The notes: generated by a model from the letters alone, not told the origin. Shown: positions 26,546-36,004, counted from the first letter of the stretch. The stretch: 64,000 bases of DNA from Thermoproteota archaeon (GCA_003649185.1 QMRB01000003.1:1-64000); one strand, 5' to 3'. Numbers and translations: made by a program.

Positions 26546-27073
26546 ATGGGGAATAAGAAGGAGAATCCGATGAGGCAGGTTCGAATCGCCAAGGTTGCCG
26601 TAAATATGGCGGTGGGTCAATCAGGAGAGAAATTGGAGAAAGCTGTAAAGGTATTAGAGGAGTTGACAGGGCAGAAACCGTCAAGAAGGAAGGCTAAAAA
26701 AACCATAAGGGATTTTGGGATAAGGAAGGGGGAGAATATAGCTTGTATGGTAACCCTTCGAAAGGGTAGGGCAAGGGAATTCTTGGAGAAAGCGTTAGCC
26801 GCTGTGGGAAATAGAATAAAATTGTCAAGTTTCGATAAAAATGCAAATATATCCTTCGGCATTAAAGAACATTTGGATATTCCTGGAACAAAATATGATC
26901 CAAATATTGGAATTTATGGTATGGATGTCACGATAGTATTTGAGAAGCCGGGTTATAGGGTTATGAGAAGGAGAAGGCGGAGAAGCAAGGTTGGTAAGAA
27001 TCATCTCGTCAAAGTTGAGGAGGCGTTAGATTTCTTGAAGAGGGAATTTGGAGTAGAAGTTGTTGGAGGTTAA
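26546..27073 (+). CDS. rpl5: 50S ribosomal protein L5
   Basis: 5S rRNA-binding protein, about 175 residues. Recognised by [57 protein letters not shown] and [15 protein letters not shown]. The ATG at 26546 lies after the S4e stop; an ATG at 26534 inside S4e is the alternative. Confidence 0.96.
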   Translation: MGNKKENPMRQVRIAKVAVNMAVGQSGEKLEKAVKVLEELTGQKPSRRKAKKTIRDFGIRKGENIACMVTLRKGRAREFLEKALAAVGNRIKLSSFDKNANISFGIKEHLDIPGTKYDPNIGIYGMDVTIVFEKPGYRVMRRRRRRSKVGKNHLVKVEEALDFLKREFGVEVVGG

Positions 27074-27077
27074 ACAT

Positions 27078-27242
27078 ATGGGTAAATATAAGCCGCCTAA
27101 AGTTAGAAAATATGGTAAAGGCAGTAGGCCCTGTAGAAGATGCGGATCTTATGGGCCTATAATAAGAAAATATGGTTTAAATTTATGTAGGCAATGCTTT
27201 AGAGAAGTAGCTGAGAAAATAGGGTTTAAAAAATACATGTAG
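27078..27242 (+). CDS. rps14: 30S ribosomal protein S14 (zinc type)
   Basis: A 54-residue zinc ribbon protein: [19 protein letters not shown] is followed by [13 protein letters not shown]. The ATG at 27078 lies after GGAGG; a longer frame starts inside L5. Normal order. Confidence 0.95.
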   Translation: MGKYKPPKVRKYGKGSRPCRRCGSYGPIIRKYGLNLCRQCFREVAEKIGFKKYM

Positions 27243-27251
27243 GTGATGTAT

Positions 27252-27644
27252 ATGACAATGATGGACACCCTTTCCAATGCTCTCTCAACCATTATGAATA
27301 ATGAAATAAGAGGAAAAGATAGTTGCATGATAATGCCTGCTTCAAAGCTTATAGCTAACGTTTTAAGAGTTATGCAGAAACATGGATATTTAGGTGAAAT
27401 AGAATATATAGATGATGGTAGAAGTGGAAAGTTGAAAGTTCAGCTTCTAGGAAGAATAAACAAATGTGGGGCGATAAGACCTAGATTTCCAGCAGGCTAT
27501 AGGAGAATTGAAGAATGGGAGAAGCAATATTTACCGTCGAGAAATATAGGAATAATTATATTGTCAACTCCAAAAGGAGTAATGTCACATAAAGAGGCAG
27601 TAAAGAACAGGATAGGTGGAATACTGTTAGCATATGTTTATTGA
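27252..27644 (+). CDS. rps8: 30S ribosomal protein S8
   Basis: Central-domain rRNA-binding protein, 130 residues, the standard archaeal length. [33 protein letters not shown] and the end [12 protein letters not shown] with GGILLAYVY are diagnostic. I chose the ATG preceded six bases upstream by AGGTG. Confidence 0.96.
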   Translation: MTMMDTLSNALSTIMNNEIRGKDSCMIMPASKLIANVLRVMQKHGYLGEIEYIDDGRSGKLKVQLLGRINKCGAIRPRFPAGYRRIEEWEKQYLPSRNIGIIILSTPKGVMSHKEAVKNRIGGILLAYVY

Positions 27645-27655
27645 GGGGAGAATGG

Positions 27656-28195
27656 ATGACAAGAGCATTTAAAATAAGTGAGGAGATCGAGATTCCTGAA
27701 AATATTCAGGTGAACATAGAAAATCTTAAAGTAAAAATTAGCGGACCGAAGGGAAGTCTACAAAGAGACTTCTCCCATGCAAGAAACATATACATAAGGA
27801 GAATTGATGGAAAAATATTGATCGAAACCTATTTTCCAAGGAAGCGGGAAAAAGCAATGGTAGGCACAATAAAAGGCCATATAAAAAATATGATTAAAGG
27901 GGTAACTGAGGGTTTCAGATATAAACTAAAAATAGTTTATTCACATTTTCCAATAAACATAAAAGTACATGGAAAAACCATACTCATTGAAAACTTTATA
28001 GGTGAAAAAGTTGCGAGAAAAGCCAGAATACTGGGAGACGTCAAGATAAAGGTGGAGGGAGACGACGTCATAGTTGAAGGTATAGACATAGAAGCGGTAA
28101 GCCAAACTGCAGCGAACATAGAAAATGCAACAAAAATCAAGGGTAAGGATACAAGAGTATTCTTAGATGGCATATACATATATTCGAGGGAGTAA
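27656..28195 (+). CDS. rpl6: 50S ribosomal protein L6
   Basis: Large-subunit protein near the factor-binding site, 179 residues. NIENLKVKISGPKGSLQRDF and FPINIKVHGKTILIENFIGE are the two repeated domain signatures. The ATG at 27656 has GGGGAG upstream; the longer TTG frame at 27641 overlaps S8. Confidence 0.95.
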   Translation: MTRAFKISEEIEIPENIQVNIENLKVKISGPKGSLQRDFSHARNIYIRRIDGKILIETYFPRKREKAMVGTIKGHIKNMIKGVTEGFRYKLKIVYSHFPINIKVHGKTILIENFIGEKVARKARILGDVKIKVEGDDVIVEGIDIEAVSQTAANIENATKIKGKDTRVFLDGIYIYSRE

Positions 28196-28197
28196 AA

Positions 28198-28590
28198 ATG
28201 GAGAGGGAGAAAATTAAAGAGTTGAAGAAGAATAGGAAGAAATATAGGTTTCTTAGACCCTGGCATTACAAGCTAAAGAGGCTGGGAACAGCTTGGAGAA
28301 GGCCTAAAGGATTAGATGATAAACATAGACTTAAATTGAAAGGTTATCCGCCTCAAGTTGAAGTGGGCTATAGAAGTCCGAAGAAGATAAGACATCATCA
28401 TCCATCAGGCTATTTAGAAAAAATAGTACACAATTTAAAAGAATTGGAAGAAGTGGATGCTGAGAAATTTGCTGTGAGAATAGCTCACACCGTTGGAAGG
28501 AGAAAGAGAATTGAAATCATGAAGAAAGCTGCAGAGCTGGGAATAAAAATATTAAATCCTGAGGAAATTCTTACGGAAATAGAGGGATGA
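28198..28590 (+). CDS. rpl32e: 50S ribosomal protein L32e
   Basis: Archaeal/eukaryotic large-subunit protein of 130 residues. Typical are FLRPWHYKLKRLGTAWRRPK, GLDDKHRLKLKGYPPQVEVG, YRSPKKIRHHHPSGY and VGRRKRIEIMKKAAELGI. Follows L6 with 2 bases between. Confidence 0.95.
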   Translation: MEREKIKELKKNRKKYRFLRPWHYKLKRLGTAWRRPKGLDDKHRLKLKGYPPQVEVGYRSPKKIRHHHPSGYLEKIVHNLKELEEVDAEKFAVRIAHTVGRRKRIEIMKKAAELGIKILNPEEILTEIEG

Positions 28591-28600
28591 GGAGATCGAA

Positions 28601-29035
28601 ATGCCAGCAACACTTAGAACTGTAAGAAGATTAGCGGCTGAAATTCTCAAGGTGGGTGAAAGCAGAATCTGGATAGATCCAGAAAATTTGGATAGAGCAC
28701 TGGAAGCCATGACAAGAGAAGATGTTAAAGGATTGATACGTGAAGGCATAGTGAAAAAGAAGCCGCCGAACAATATAAGTAGGGGGAGAATAAGACGGAG
28801 AAAGAAGAGGAGGAGAGGAGCTGGAAGCATTAAAGGAGGAGTTTCAAAGAGAAAGTTTTTATGGATGGTTAAGGTTAGAAGCCAAAGAAAATTCTTGAAG
28901 ATGCTTAGAAAGAGGAGGATTATAGACAGAAAGGTTTACAGAAAGCTTTATGGAATGGTTAAGGGTGGAGCTTTCCACAGCATTTCACATATAAAAAGCT
29001 ATATAAGAGAACGTGAATTGGCTAGGAGGAGGTAA
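28601..29035 (+). CDS. rpl19e: 50S ribosomal protein L19e
   Basis: Archaeal/eukaryotic protein, 144 residues, very basic. [20 protein letters not shown], the arginine-rich [17 protein letters not shown] and [20 protein letters not shown] identify it. Standard order between L32e and L18. Confidence 0.95.
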   Translation: MPATLRTVRRLAAEILKVGESRIWIDPENLDRALEAMTREDVKGLIREGIVKKKPPNNISRGRIRRRKKRRRGAGSIKGGVSKRKFLWMVKVRSQRKFLKMLRKRRIIDRKVYRKLYGMVKGGAFHSISHIKSYIRERELARRR

Positions 29036-29036
29036 A

Positions 29037-29627
29037 ATGGCTAGAACAGCAAGATATAAAGTTCCATTTAGAAGGAGAAGGGAGGGAAAAACCAATTATT
29101 ACAAGAGATTAAAAATGATAATTTCAGGTAAAAAGAGACTGGTGGTTAGAAGGACAGATAAGTATATATTGGCTCAAATAATGGAAGCAAAAGTCAACGG
29201 AGACATTACATTGGCAACTGCCACTTCAAAGGAACTGGAGAAATATGGATGGAACTACTCTTTCAAAAATACACCTGCAGCATATTTAACTGGACTACTG
29301 ATAGGAGTTAAAGCTTTAAAGAGGGGGATTAAGAAAGCCATATTGGATATAGGGCTTCATCCACCTGTAAGAGGAGCAAGAATTTTCGCAGTTTTAAAGG
29401 GGGCAGTGGATGCAGGGATGGAGATTCCATTTTCAGAGGAAGTTATACCGAGAGAGGAGAGGATAAGGGGGGAGCATATATCAAAATACGCCACATATTT
29501 AAAGGAGAATAATCCTGAAATCTATGAAAGACAGTTCTCAAGTTATCTTAAAAGAAAAATTTCTCCGGAAAAAATTGTAGAGGAGTTTGAAAGAGTAAAG
29601 GGGAGGATAATGGAGGAGTTGAAGTAA
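29037..29627 (+). CDS. rpl18: 50S ribosomal protein L18
   Basis: 5S rRNA-binding protein of the archaeal long form (196 residues). [40 protein letters not shown] and [20 protein letters not shown] are characteristic. The ATG at 29037 has GGAGG in front; it begins one base after the L19e stop. Confidence 0.95.
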   Translation: MARTARYKVPFRRRREGKTNYYKRLKMIISGKKRLVVRRTDKYILAQIMEAKVNGDITLATATSKELEKYGWNYSFKNTPAAYLTGLLIGVKALKRGIKKAILDIGLHPPVRGARIFAVLKGAVDAGMEIPFSEEVIPREERIRGEHISKYATYLKENNPEIYERQFSSYLKRKISPEKIVEEFERVKGRIMEELK

Positions 29628-29628
29628 C

Positions 29629-30249
29629 ATGAGTGCAAATTTGGAGATTGAGGAATGGATTCCCCGTACAACTCTCGGCAAACTTGTAAAGGAGGGTAAA
29701 ATAACTTCCATCTATCAAATTTATAATTTAAATTTAACCATCTTGGAACCGGAGATCATAGATATCTTAGTACCTGAAATAAAACATGAAATTATAGATA
29801 TAAGCATAGTTCAAAAACAGACGGATGCTGGAGAATTAAGCAGATTTAAAGTTGCAGTAGTCATAGGAAATGAGAATGGATTGATAGGTATAGGTACAGC
29901 TAAGGGAAAACAGCTTCGACTTGCCATAAATAAGGCCATTGAAAATGCAAAGTTAAATATTATTCCAGTTAATAGGGGATGTGGAAGCTGGGAATGCTCA
30001 TGTAGAAAACCTCACAGCGTTCCATTTAAAGTGATTGGGAAAAGCGGAAGCGTCGAGGTAACGTTAATTCCAGCACCGAGAGGAATAGGACTAGTAGCAG
30101 GGGATACTGCAAAGGCAGTTTTAAGATTGGCGGGAATAAAAGATGTCTGGACAAAGACAAGAGGATATACTAGAACCACTCTGAACTTCGCTAAGGCAAC
30201 ATATAATGCATTACTCCAAACGAACAGGTTTAAAAAGATAGGGGTATAA
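29629..30249 (+). CDS. rps5: 30S ribosomal protein S5
   Basis: Decoding-fidelity protein, 206 residues. Blocks: [16 protein letters not shown], the double-strand RNA-binding segment [38 protein letters not shown] and [20 protein letters not shown]. Immediately follows L18. Confidence 0.96.
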   Translation: MSANLEIEEWIPRTTLGKLVKEGKITSIYQIYNLNLTILEPEIIDILVPEIKHEIIDISIVQKQTDAGELSRFKVAVVIGNENGLIGIGTAKGKQLRLAINKAIENAKLNIIPVNRGCGSWECSCRKPHSVPFKVIGKSGSVEVTLIPAPRGIGLVAGDTAKAVLRLAGIKDVWTKTRGYTRTTLNFAKATYNALLQTNRFKKIGV

Positions 30250-30251
30250 AG

Positions 30252-30725
30252 ATGGGAAGACTGTTAGCGATAATTAGGATTAGAGGAACTGTTGGAGTAA
30301 GCGGAGAAATCAAAGACACATTGAAAATGTTGAGACTGAATAGGAGAAACCATGCTACATTAATAGATGACAGGCCAAGTTATATTGGAATGCTTAAAAA
30401 AGCAGCAGAATATGTAACGTGGGGAGAGATAGATCTTGAAACCCTTGAACTATTGCTTAGAAGGAGAGGAGAATTAAAGGGAGGAAAAAAACTTACAGAC
30501 GAATATGTAAAGGAAAAGTTGAAGTTGAACGGGATAAGGGAACTTTCAGAAAAATTGTTTAAAGGAGAATTAAAACTTGAACAATTATATGATATTAAAC
30601 CGATATTTAGACTACATCCACCTAGCGGCGGCTTTAAGGGATCCGTAAAGAAACACTTCAAAGCTGGAGGGGAGCTTGGATATAGAGGAAGAAAGATAAA
30701 CGAACTTATAAGAAAAATGTGCTGA
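30252..30725 (+). CDS. rpl30: 50S ribosomal protein L30
   Basis: Archaeal long form, 157 residues. [40 protein letters not shown], the tail [18 protein letters not shown] and [16 protein letters not shown] are diagnostic. Normally followed directly by L15; here another gene intervenes. Confidence 0.95.
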   Translation: MGRLLAIIRIRGTVGVSGEIKDTLKMLRLNRRNHATLIDDRPSYIGMLKKAAEYVTWGEIDLETLELLLRRRGELKGGKKLTDEYVKEKLKLNGIRELSEKLFKGELKLEQLYDIKPIFRLHPPSGGFKGSVKKHFKAGGELGYRGRKINELIRKMC

Positions 30726-30738
30726 GAGGAGAGGAGAA

Positions 30739-31194
30739 ATGGATGACAACTGGCTTCACTGGTTTAATAGAAAGAGAAATATGAGCATTCATGATGAGCT
30801 TAACAAAGCAATATTTAAAATGATGAATAGAATATTTAACGATGAAGAGGGGAAGCCTACAATATATGGTGGATGCATGTTTGAAGAATTCTCCAAAATA
30901 GAAATGGAAACAAGAAGCCTAGAAGAAATATATAAAGGTATGGATGAACCTTTAGTAGATATTTTAAACGATAAGAAAAGAGTTTTAATTTACATGGAGA
31001 TTGCTGGAAGAGGGAATAATATAAATATAAAAGCTGAAGAGAAGAAGATAACTGTATATTTAAACTTTAAGAAATATGTTGAAATTAAATTGAAATGTAA
31101 AATTAAACCTGAAAGCATTAAAGCTGAATATAGAAATGGCGTCCTAGAGATAATTGCTGAAAAAGAATCATGGTGGGGTCAAGCATGGTTGTGA
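30739..31194 (+). CDS. Alpha-crystallin/Hsp20-like protein inside the ribosomal operon
   Basis: A 151-residue protein between L30 and L15. The C-terminal half has the shape of an alpha-crystallin or CS domain (DEPLVDILNDKKRVLIYMEI, NIKAEEKKITVYLN, then SIKAEYRNGVLEIIAEKE, where the strand RNGVLEI matches Hsp20). The N-terminal half is unrecognised. It lacks a C-terminal I-x-I anchor. It starts 13 nt after L30 and overlaps L15 by 10 nt, so it is coexpressed with ribosomal proteins; a chaperone role in ribosome assembly is an inference. Confidence 0.72.
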   Translation: MDDNWLHWFNRKRNMSIHDELNKAIFKMMNRIFNDEEGKPTIYGGCMFEEFSKIEMETRSLEEIYKGMDEPLVDILNDKKRVLIYMEIAGRGNNINIKAEEKKITVYLNFKKYVEIKLKCKIKPESIKAEYRNGVLEIIAEKESWWGQAWL

Positions 31195-31625
31195 GGAGAA
31201 GGCGAAAGATAAGGAAGTATAGGGGTACACGGACATGTGGTTATGGAATAACAGGGCAGAATAGAGGTAAAGGATTGAAGGGAGGATACGGCAAGTCTGG
31301 TAGACATAAACATTTATGGACATGGGTGATGAAATATCAGCCAGACTACTTTGGCAAGAAAGGATTTAAACCGCCTCTCAGCCTCAGAGAAAAGGTGAAA
31401 CCGATAAATCTTGGACAATTAGATCAGATTGTAAGAAAATTGACTAAGAGTGGAGAGCTTAAAATCATAGATGGAAAGATAACGATCAACGTTTTAAGAC
31501 TCGGCTACAATAAAGTTTTAGGAGGAGGAAAGCTGACGAAACCCATTATAATTGAATCACCAAGCTTCTCAAAAAAGGCTGAGGAGAAGATCGCTCAAAT
31601 TGGAGGAAAGGCGATTAAATTATAA
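31185..31625 (+). CDS. rpl15: 50S ribosomal protein L15
   Basis: Archaeal L15 of 146 residues: RRRRKIRKYRGTRTCGYG, GRGKGLKGG-like GKGLKGGYGKSGRHKHLW, and PINLGQLDQIVRKL. I place the start at 31185, inside the end of the preceding gene, behind GGTGGGG. SecY follows after 33 nt. Confidence 0.95.
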   Translation: MVVRRRRKIRKYRGTRTCGYGITGQNRGKGLKGGYGKSGRHKHLWTWVMKYQPDYFGKKGFKPPLSLREKVKPINLGQLDQIVRKLTKSGELKIIDGKITINVLRLGYNKVLGGGKLTKPIIIESPSFSKKAEEKIAQIGGKAIKL

Positions 31626-31658
31626 ACCTTAAAATAACCATTTATCAAGTGAAGAACG

Positions 31659-33071
31659 ATGCCGAGACTAGTAGAAATAATGGAACCGTTGGCTAGATTT
31701 CTCCCAGAAGTATCAAAACCAAAAAGAAAACTCACACTTAGAGAAAGGTTGATTTGGACAGGGGTAGTGCTCACCATTTATTTTGTGATGAGTCAAACTC
31801 CTCTATATGGCCTTGTAAGGGGCGCTGGATACGATCCATTTCTATATATGAGAATGCTCTTTGCCTCTAAGAGAGGAACATTAATGGAGCTTGGGATAGG
31901 GCCAATAGTTACTGCAGGATTGATAATGCAGCTACTTGCAGGGTCAAAGCTTATAGACATCGACCTCTCAGATCCTAAAGACAGAGCCCTCTTCACAGCA
32001 TCACAGAAGTTGATGGCTATCATTTGGGGAGGAATACAAGCCATAGCATATATTTTAGGAGGAGCATTCGGCCAACTGACACCTGGAATCGCCATACTTG
32101 TATTTGCACAACTATTATTTGCAACTATAGTGGTTATGCTTTTAGATGAGATGGTTCAGAAGGGTTGGGGGATTGGAAGCGGGGTCAGCCTGTTTATAGC
32201 GGCAGGAATATCTCAACAGATAATATGGCAGATCTTTTCACCCATATATGCAAATGATGGAAAATATTTGGGAGCCATTCTAGCATTCATCCAAACATTG
32301 ATGAGAGGAGAAGGTATCGTCAATGCTTTTATAAGGCGTGGATCACTGCCAAGCATGACAGGACTAATATTAACCATAATAATATTCATGATTACAATCT
32401 ATCTTGAAGGGATGAGAATTGAGATACCTGTCGCTTTAGCTAGATATAGAGGAATAAGAACGAAGATTCCGCTGAAATTTCTATATGTATCAAACGTTCC
32501 AATAATATTTACATCGATGCTTCTAGTCGATATAAAGATAATATCTCTGTTGATTTGGAGACAATTCAACCCTGCAAATACAGTTACACTATTAAATTGG
32601 ATTGGAATGTTCAATCAGACTACAAATCAACCGATTGGAGGATTAGCATATTATGCAACTCCGCCTAGAGGGTTAACCTCGGTAATGCAGGATCCAGTTC
32701 ACGCATTAATTTACAGCATAATTTTAACAATATTCTCGGTGATATTTGCAGTGATATGGGTGGAAGCATCCGGGTTAAGTGCAAAAGAACAAGCTAGCCA
32801 ACTGGTTCAATCGGGACTGCACATTCCCGGATTTAGAAGCTCGCCGAAAATAATTGAAAGTGTACTTAAAAAGTACATTCCAGCACTTACAATTCTAAGC
32901 GGAATAATAGTGGCGGTGATAGCTGCAGTAGCAGACATTATGGGAGCTATAGGATCTGGAATGGGAATACTGTTAACCGTTGGAATAATATATCAGTATT
33001 GGAGCATACTTACCCAAGAACAGATAGAGGAATTATATCCAGTTGTCCGTAGAATAATGGGTGAAAAATAG
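31659..33071 (+). CDS. secY: Protein translocase subunit SecY
   Basis: Central pore of the Sec translocon, 470 residues with ten membrane segments. Features: plug region after TM1 (PLYGLVRGAGYDPF), GIGPIVTAGLIMQLLAGSKL, the loop GMRIEIPVALARYRGIRTKI and the C-terminal loop SQLVQSGLHIPGFRSSPKII that contacts ribosomes. Standard position after L15. Confidence 0.97.
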   Translation: MPRLVEIMEPLARFLPEVSKPKRKLTLRERLIWTGVVLTIYFVMSQTPLYGLVRGAGYDPFLYMRMLFASKRGTLMELGIGPIVTAGLIMQLLAGSKLIDIDLSDPKDRALFTASQKLMAIIWGGIQAIAYILGGAFGQLTPGIAILVFAQLLFATIVVMLLDEMVQKGWGIGSGVSLFIAAGISQQIIWQIFSPIYANDGKYLGAILAFIQTLMRGEGIVNAFIRRGSLPSMTGLILTIIIFMITIYLEGMRIEIPVALARYRGIRTKIPLKFLYVSNVPIIFTSMLLVDIKIISLLIWRQFNPANTVTLLNWIGMFNQTTNQPIGGLAYYATPPRGLTSVMQDPVHALIYSIILTIFSVIFAVIWVEASGLSAKEQASQLVQSGLHIPGFRSSPKIIESVLKKYIPALTILSGIIVAVIAAVADIMGAIGSGMGILLTVGIIYQYWSILTQEQIEELYPVVRRIMGEK

Positions 33072-33124
33072 CAAGATATTTTAAAAACTATAATAATTTA
33101 TAAACAAAGTGGAGTGGAATCGGT

Positions 33125-33622
33125 ATGCTGGATCAAATAGTGAAAATCATAACGGATCTACTAGGCCAATATAGATATCCACCATTATCCTCTATAAGCG
33201 TTCTACTTGTAAGCATATTGGTGGGATTAATTACAATAGCTGCAAATTATCTCCTCCTAGACGTTAAGAAGCTAAGGGAATATTCGAGGGAGATTATGGA
33301 GTGGCGGAGAGAGATGCAGGAAGCCCTTATGAAGAATGATAGGAAAACCATTGTTAAATTGAAGAAGAGAGAGGCATATATAAGTAAGCTGAACGCTGAA
33401 CTCATGTCTCAAAGGATGAAACCTTCCTTAATATTTATGATACCGCTCTGGTTCTTCTTCATAATATTTGCGGCAGCATATAATACTGAGGTGGGTTATG
33501 TAATTAAGATGCCCTTCTCCATACCCTTCGCAGGGGATAAACTAAACTTTGGAACATGGTATATAATATGCTCACTCCTTGTATTTCCCATTCTACAAAA
33601 AATCTTTAAACTTTCATATTGA
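33125..33622 (+). CDS. EMC3/TMCO1-like insertase (DUF106)
   Basis: A 165-residue membrane protein of the archaeal DUF106 family, distant relative of YidC/Oxa1/EMC3 insertases. One membrane segment near residues 25-47, a charged cytoplasmic coiled coil (KKLREYSREIMEWRREMQEA ... KLKKREAYISKLNAEL), and two further segments (SLIFMIPLWFFFIIFAAAY and the C-terminus). Position directly after secY is the conserved archaeal location and fits a partnership in membrane insertion. Confidence 0.88.
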   Translation: MLDQIVKIITDLLGQYRYPPLSSISVLLVSILVGLITIAANYLLLDVKKLREYSREIMEWRREMQEALMKNDRKTIVKLKKREAYISKLNAELMSQRMKPSLIFMIPLWFFFIIFAAAYNTEVGYVIKMPFSIPFAGDKLNFGTWYIICSLLVFPILQKIFKLSY

Positions 33623-33632
33623 GGTTGAGAAA

Positions 33633-33902
33633 ATGCCTAGAGGAGCATATAGATCTAGAAGTTTAAGGAGAATAGTTGTGAAGACTCCTGGAAATAGAAT
33701 TGTAATCCATTATGAGAAGAGGAGACCTAAACCTGCTAGATGTGCAATCTGCCATAGAGAGCTTCATGGAGTTCCAAGGGTTAGATCGATGGAACTTAAG
33801 AAAATACCGAAGAGCTCGAAGAGACCTAACAGACCCTATGGAGGATATATATGTCCTAAATGTTTGGAAAAGTTGATTAAAATTAAGGCAAGGGAGGCAT
33901 AA
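33633..33902 (+). CDS. rpl34e: 50S ribosomal protein L34e
   Basis: Archaeal/eukaryotic zinc-ribbon protein, 89 residues: MPRGAYRSRSLRRIVVKTPG, CAICHRELHGVP and GGYICPKCLEKL. The ATG at 33633 follows GAGGTTGAG; upstream frame overlaps the DUF106 gene and is not conserved. Confidence 0.94.
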   Translation: MPRGAYRSRSLRRIVVKTPGNRIVIHYEKRRPKPARCAICHRELHGVPRVRSMELKKIPKSSKRPNRPYGGYICPKCLEKLIKIKAREA

Positions 33903-33908
33903 GTACAC

Positions 33909-34463
33909 TTGAAAAAAATTGTGATCACTGTTAGCGGTCCTCCTGGATCGGGAAAAACGAGACACGCGAAGAAAATAGCTGAAATATTCGGCCTAAGATA
34001 TTTTTCAATAGGGAGATATTTTAGGGAAATGGCTGAAAACAAAGGGTTGAAACTTGAGAAATTTCATGAGGAAGCTGAGAAAGATAGCAGATTTGACAGG
34101 GAAGCAGACAATATAACTATAAGGGAGGCAAAGAGGGGAAATGTAGTTTTAGATGGACATTTAACTGGATGGATGGCGAAGAAATATGCCGATATTAAAA
34201 TTTATCTTACAGCTCCTATTGAAGCAAGGGCAAAAAGGGTGGCGAAAAGAGATAAGAAAACATTCGAAGAAGCATTAAAAGAAGTGGAGATAAGGGAGGA
34301 AAGCAACAGAAAAAGATATTTGAAATTTTATGGAATAGACTTGAATGATCTAAGCATTTATGACATAATTATAAACACGGATAAGTGGGAAGAGAAAACT
34401 GTTGAAAAGGCGTTAAAAATACTTATAGAGGATTATATAAAAGAGAAGCGAAACTCTTTTTAA
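33909..34463 (+). CDS. cmk: Cytidylate kinase (archaeal type)
   Basis: Phosphorylates CMP/dCMP. P-loop VSGPPGSGKTRHAKKIAE at the N-terminus, YFSIGRYFREMAE, DREADNITIREAKRGNVVLD and a lid with REESNRKRYLKFYGIDLNDL, which is the hallmark of archaeal Cmk. TTG start behind GGAGG. Located between L34e and L14e as in many archaea. Confidence 0.93.
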   Translation: MKKIVITVSGPPGSGKTRHAKKIAEIFGLRYFSIGRYFREMAENKGLKLEKFHEEAEKDSRFDREADNITIREAKRGNVVLDGHLTGWMAKKYADIKIYLTAPIEARAKRVAKRDKKTFEEALKEVEIREESNRKRYLKFYGIDLNDLSIYDIIINTDKWEEKTVEKALKILIEDYIKEKRNSF

Positions 34464-34505
34464 TAAATAATTATTTTAGGAATACAGCGCCACAGAGGTG
34501 AAAAT

Positions 34506-34790
34506 ATGGTAGCAATAGACATTGGAAGAATCTGTGTCAAAACCAGAGGCAGAGAGGCTGGTAAAAAATGTATAATAGTTGACATCATAGATGACAAATA
34601 TGTTCTAATAACTGGGCCGAAAGAATTGACCGGAGTTAAAAGGAGAAGAGTGAACATAAAGCACATTGAACCGACAGAGTTGAAGATAGAGATCAAACCA
34701 GGTGCAAGCGATGAAGAAGTAATTAAAGCCCTAGAAGAACAAGGTTTACTTGATAAGATCAAGGAGAAAGTACGAGTAGAGATTTATTAA
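34506..34790 (+). CDS. rpl14e: 50S ribosomal protein L14e
   Basis: KOW-type archaeal/eukaryotic protein, 94 residues. [40 protein letters not shown] and [16 protein letters not shown] are diagnostic. Precedes cbf5, its usual neighbour. Confidence 0.94.
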   Translation: MVAIDIGRICVKTRGREAGKKCIIVDIIDDKYVLITGPKELTGVKRRRVNIKHIEPTELKIEIKPGASDEEVIKALEEQGLLDKIKEKVRVEIY

Positions 34791-34835
34791 CCTAAAGCAA
34801 CTATAAAATACATCATATTTTATTAGAACATATGG

Positions 34836-35851
34836 ATGGGAGATGAAATGATAAAAAACACGAAAACATCCAGAGGAATTCTAATAAAGGCGGAGGAGGA
34901 AACCAATCCAAAATATGGATATATACCTAATGAGCGGCCAATAGAACTCCACATGAAAATGGGCATAATAAATTTGGATAAACCGCCAGGACCCACAAGC
35001 CACGAAGTAGTCTCATGGATTAAGAGAATACTTAAAGTGAGAAAGGCTGGACATGCCGGGACCCTAGAGCCCTGAAAGGGCGGGGAAATCCCAAAGTAAC
35101 AGGTGTACTTCCAGTCGCAATCGAAAATGCAACTAAAGCACTGAGAGCTATCACCCATTCAGACAAGGAATACATATGTGTAATGAGACTTCATAAATCC
35201 GTCGAAAGAGAAAAAATATTTAAAGTATGCAGAGAATTCGTGGGAAAAATCTATCAGAGACCTCCTTTAAAATCATCAGTTAAAAGAGTGGTAAGAATAA
35301 GAACGATCTATTACATAGATATTCTTGAAATTGAGAACAGAGATGTCTTAATGCGTGTCGGATGTCAAGCAGGCACATATATAAGAAAATTATGTCATGA
35401 TATTGGAATAATACTTGGAACCGGAGCACATATGCAGGAGCTTAGAAGAACAAGATCTGGACCGTTCAGAGAAGATGAAACATTAATCACTCTGCAGGAT
35501 CTTAGAGATGCATATGAAATATGGATTGAAGAAAAAGATGAAACTGAGCTTAGAAGAACTATTCAACCAGTGGAGAAAGCTGTGGAACATTTACCGAAGA
35601 TCATTATTAGAGACAGTGCAGTCGACGCAATATGCCATGGAGCAGACCTAGCTATACCGGGAATATTAAGATTGGAGAATGGAATAAGGAGAAGAACTTT
35701 AATTGCCATAATGACGCAGAAAGGAGAACTTGTAGCATTGGGGGAAGCTAAGATGACAAGTGAAGAAATTTTGGAGGCAGATAGAGGTATAGCTGCAAAA
35801 ACTATAAGAGTGATAATGGAGAGAGGAACTTATCCGAGAATGTGGAAATAG
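34836..35851 (+). CDS. cbf5: tRNA/rRNA pseudouridine synthase Cbf5, gene split by a 20-nt intron
   Basis: Catalytic subunit of H/ACA RNPs (also modifies tRNA U55). Exon 1 is 34836-35067 and exon 2 is 35088-35851, together 331 residues. Exon 1 reads [20 protein letters not shown] and ends GHAGTL; exon 2 resumes [16 protein letters not shown]. Unspliced, the frame hits TGA and reads Glu where the catalytic Asp should be; removal of 35068-35087 gives GTLDPKVTG with the catalytic Asp. Exon 2 includes the TruB core and the PUA domain ([20 protein letters not shown]). Last protein gene of the ribosomal cluster. Confidence 0.95.
35068..35087 (+). other. Bulge-helix-bulge intron of cbf5 (20 nt)
   Basis: The RNA around the intron folds into a perfect splicing-endonuclease substrate: outer helix GGGA (35058-35061)/TCCC (35089-35092), central 4-bp helix CCCT (35062-35065)/GGGG (35082-35085), 3-nt bulges AGA (35066-35068) and AAA (35086-35088), and an inner hairpin GCCC-TGAAA-GGGC. 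Cleavage after the second base of each bulge removes 20 nt and joins G to AT, making the Asp codon. Confidence 0.93.
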
Positions 35852-35909
35852 AGGAAACATTAGATAAAAACGAATTTATTATGAAATTATTTAAACACTA
35901 TTAGGTGAA

Positions 35910-36004
35910 GCCGGGGTAGCCTAGCGGTAAGGCGCAGGCCTGGAGAAAAACTTGAAAGCCTGTGCCCCTTCGGGGGCTCGCGGGTTCGAATCCCGCCCCC
36001 GGCG
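35910..36004 (+). tRNA. tRNA-Ser(GGA) with an 11-nt intron
   Basis: Class II tRNA with acceptor GCCGGGG/CCCCGGC, the same D arm and anticodon stem as tRNA-Ser(CGA), a variable arm GCCCC-TTC-GGGGGC and T arm GCGGG-TTCGAAT-CCCGC. Discriminator G, CCA encoded (36005-36007). The mature loop is CTGGAGA with anticodon GGA. The 11-nt intron (35946-35956, AAAAACTTGAA) is at position 37/38; the central helix has only two Watson-Crick pairs plus wobble, so the splice structure is relaxed. Confidence 0.95.

Noticed and set aside
35041-35110. Frameshift or pseudogene in cbf5
   Set aside because: The perfect bulge-helix-bulge and the restored catalytic Asp show that the break is an intron.
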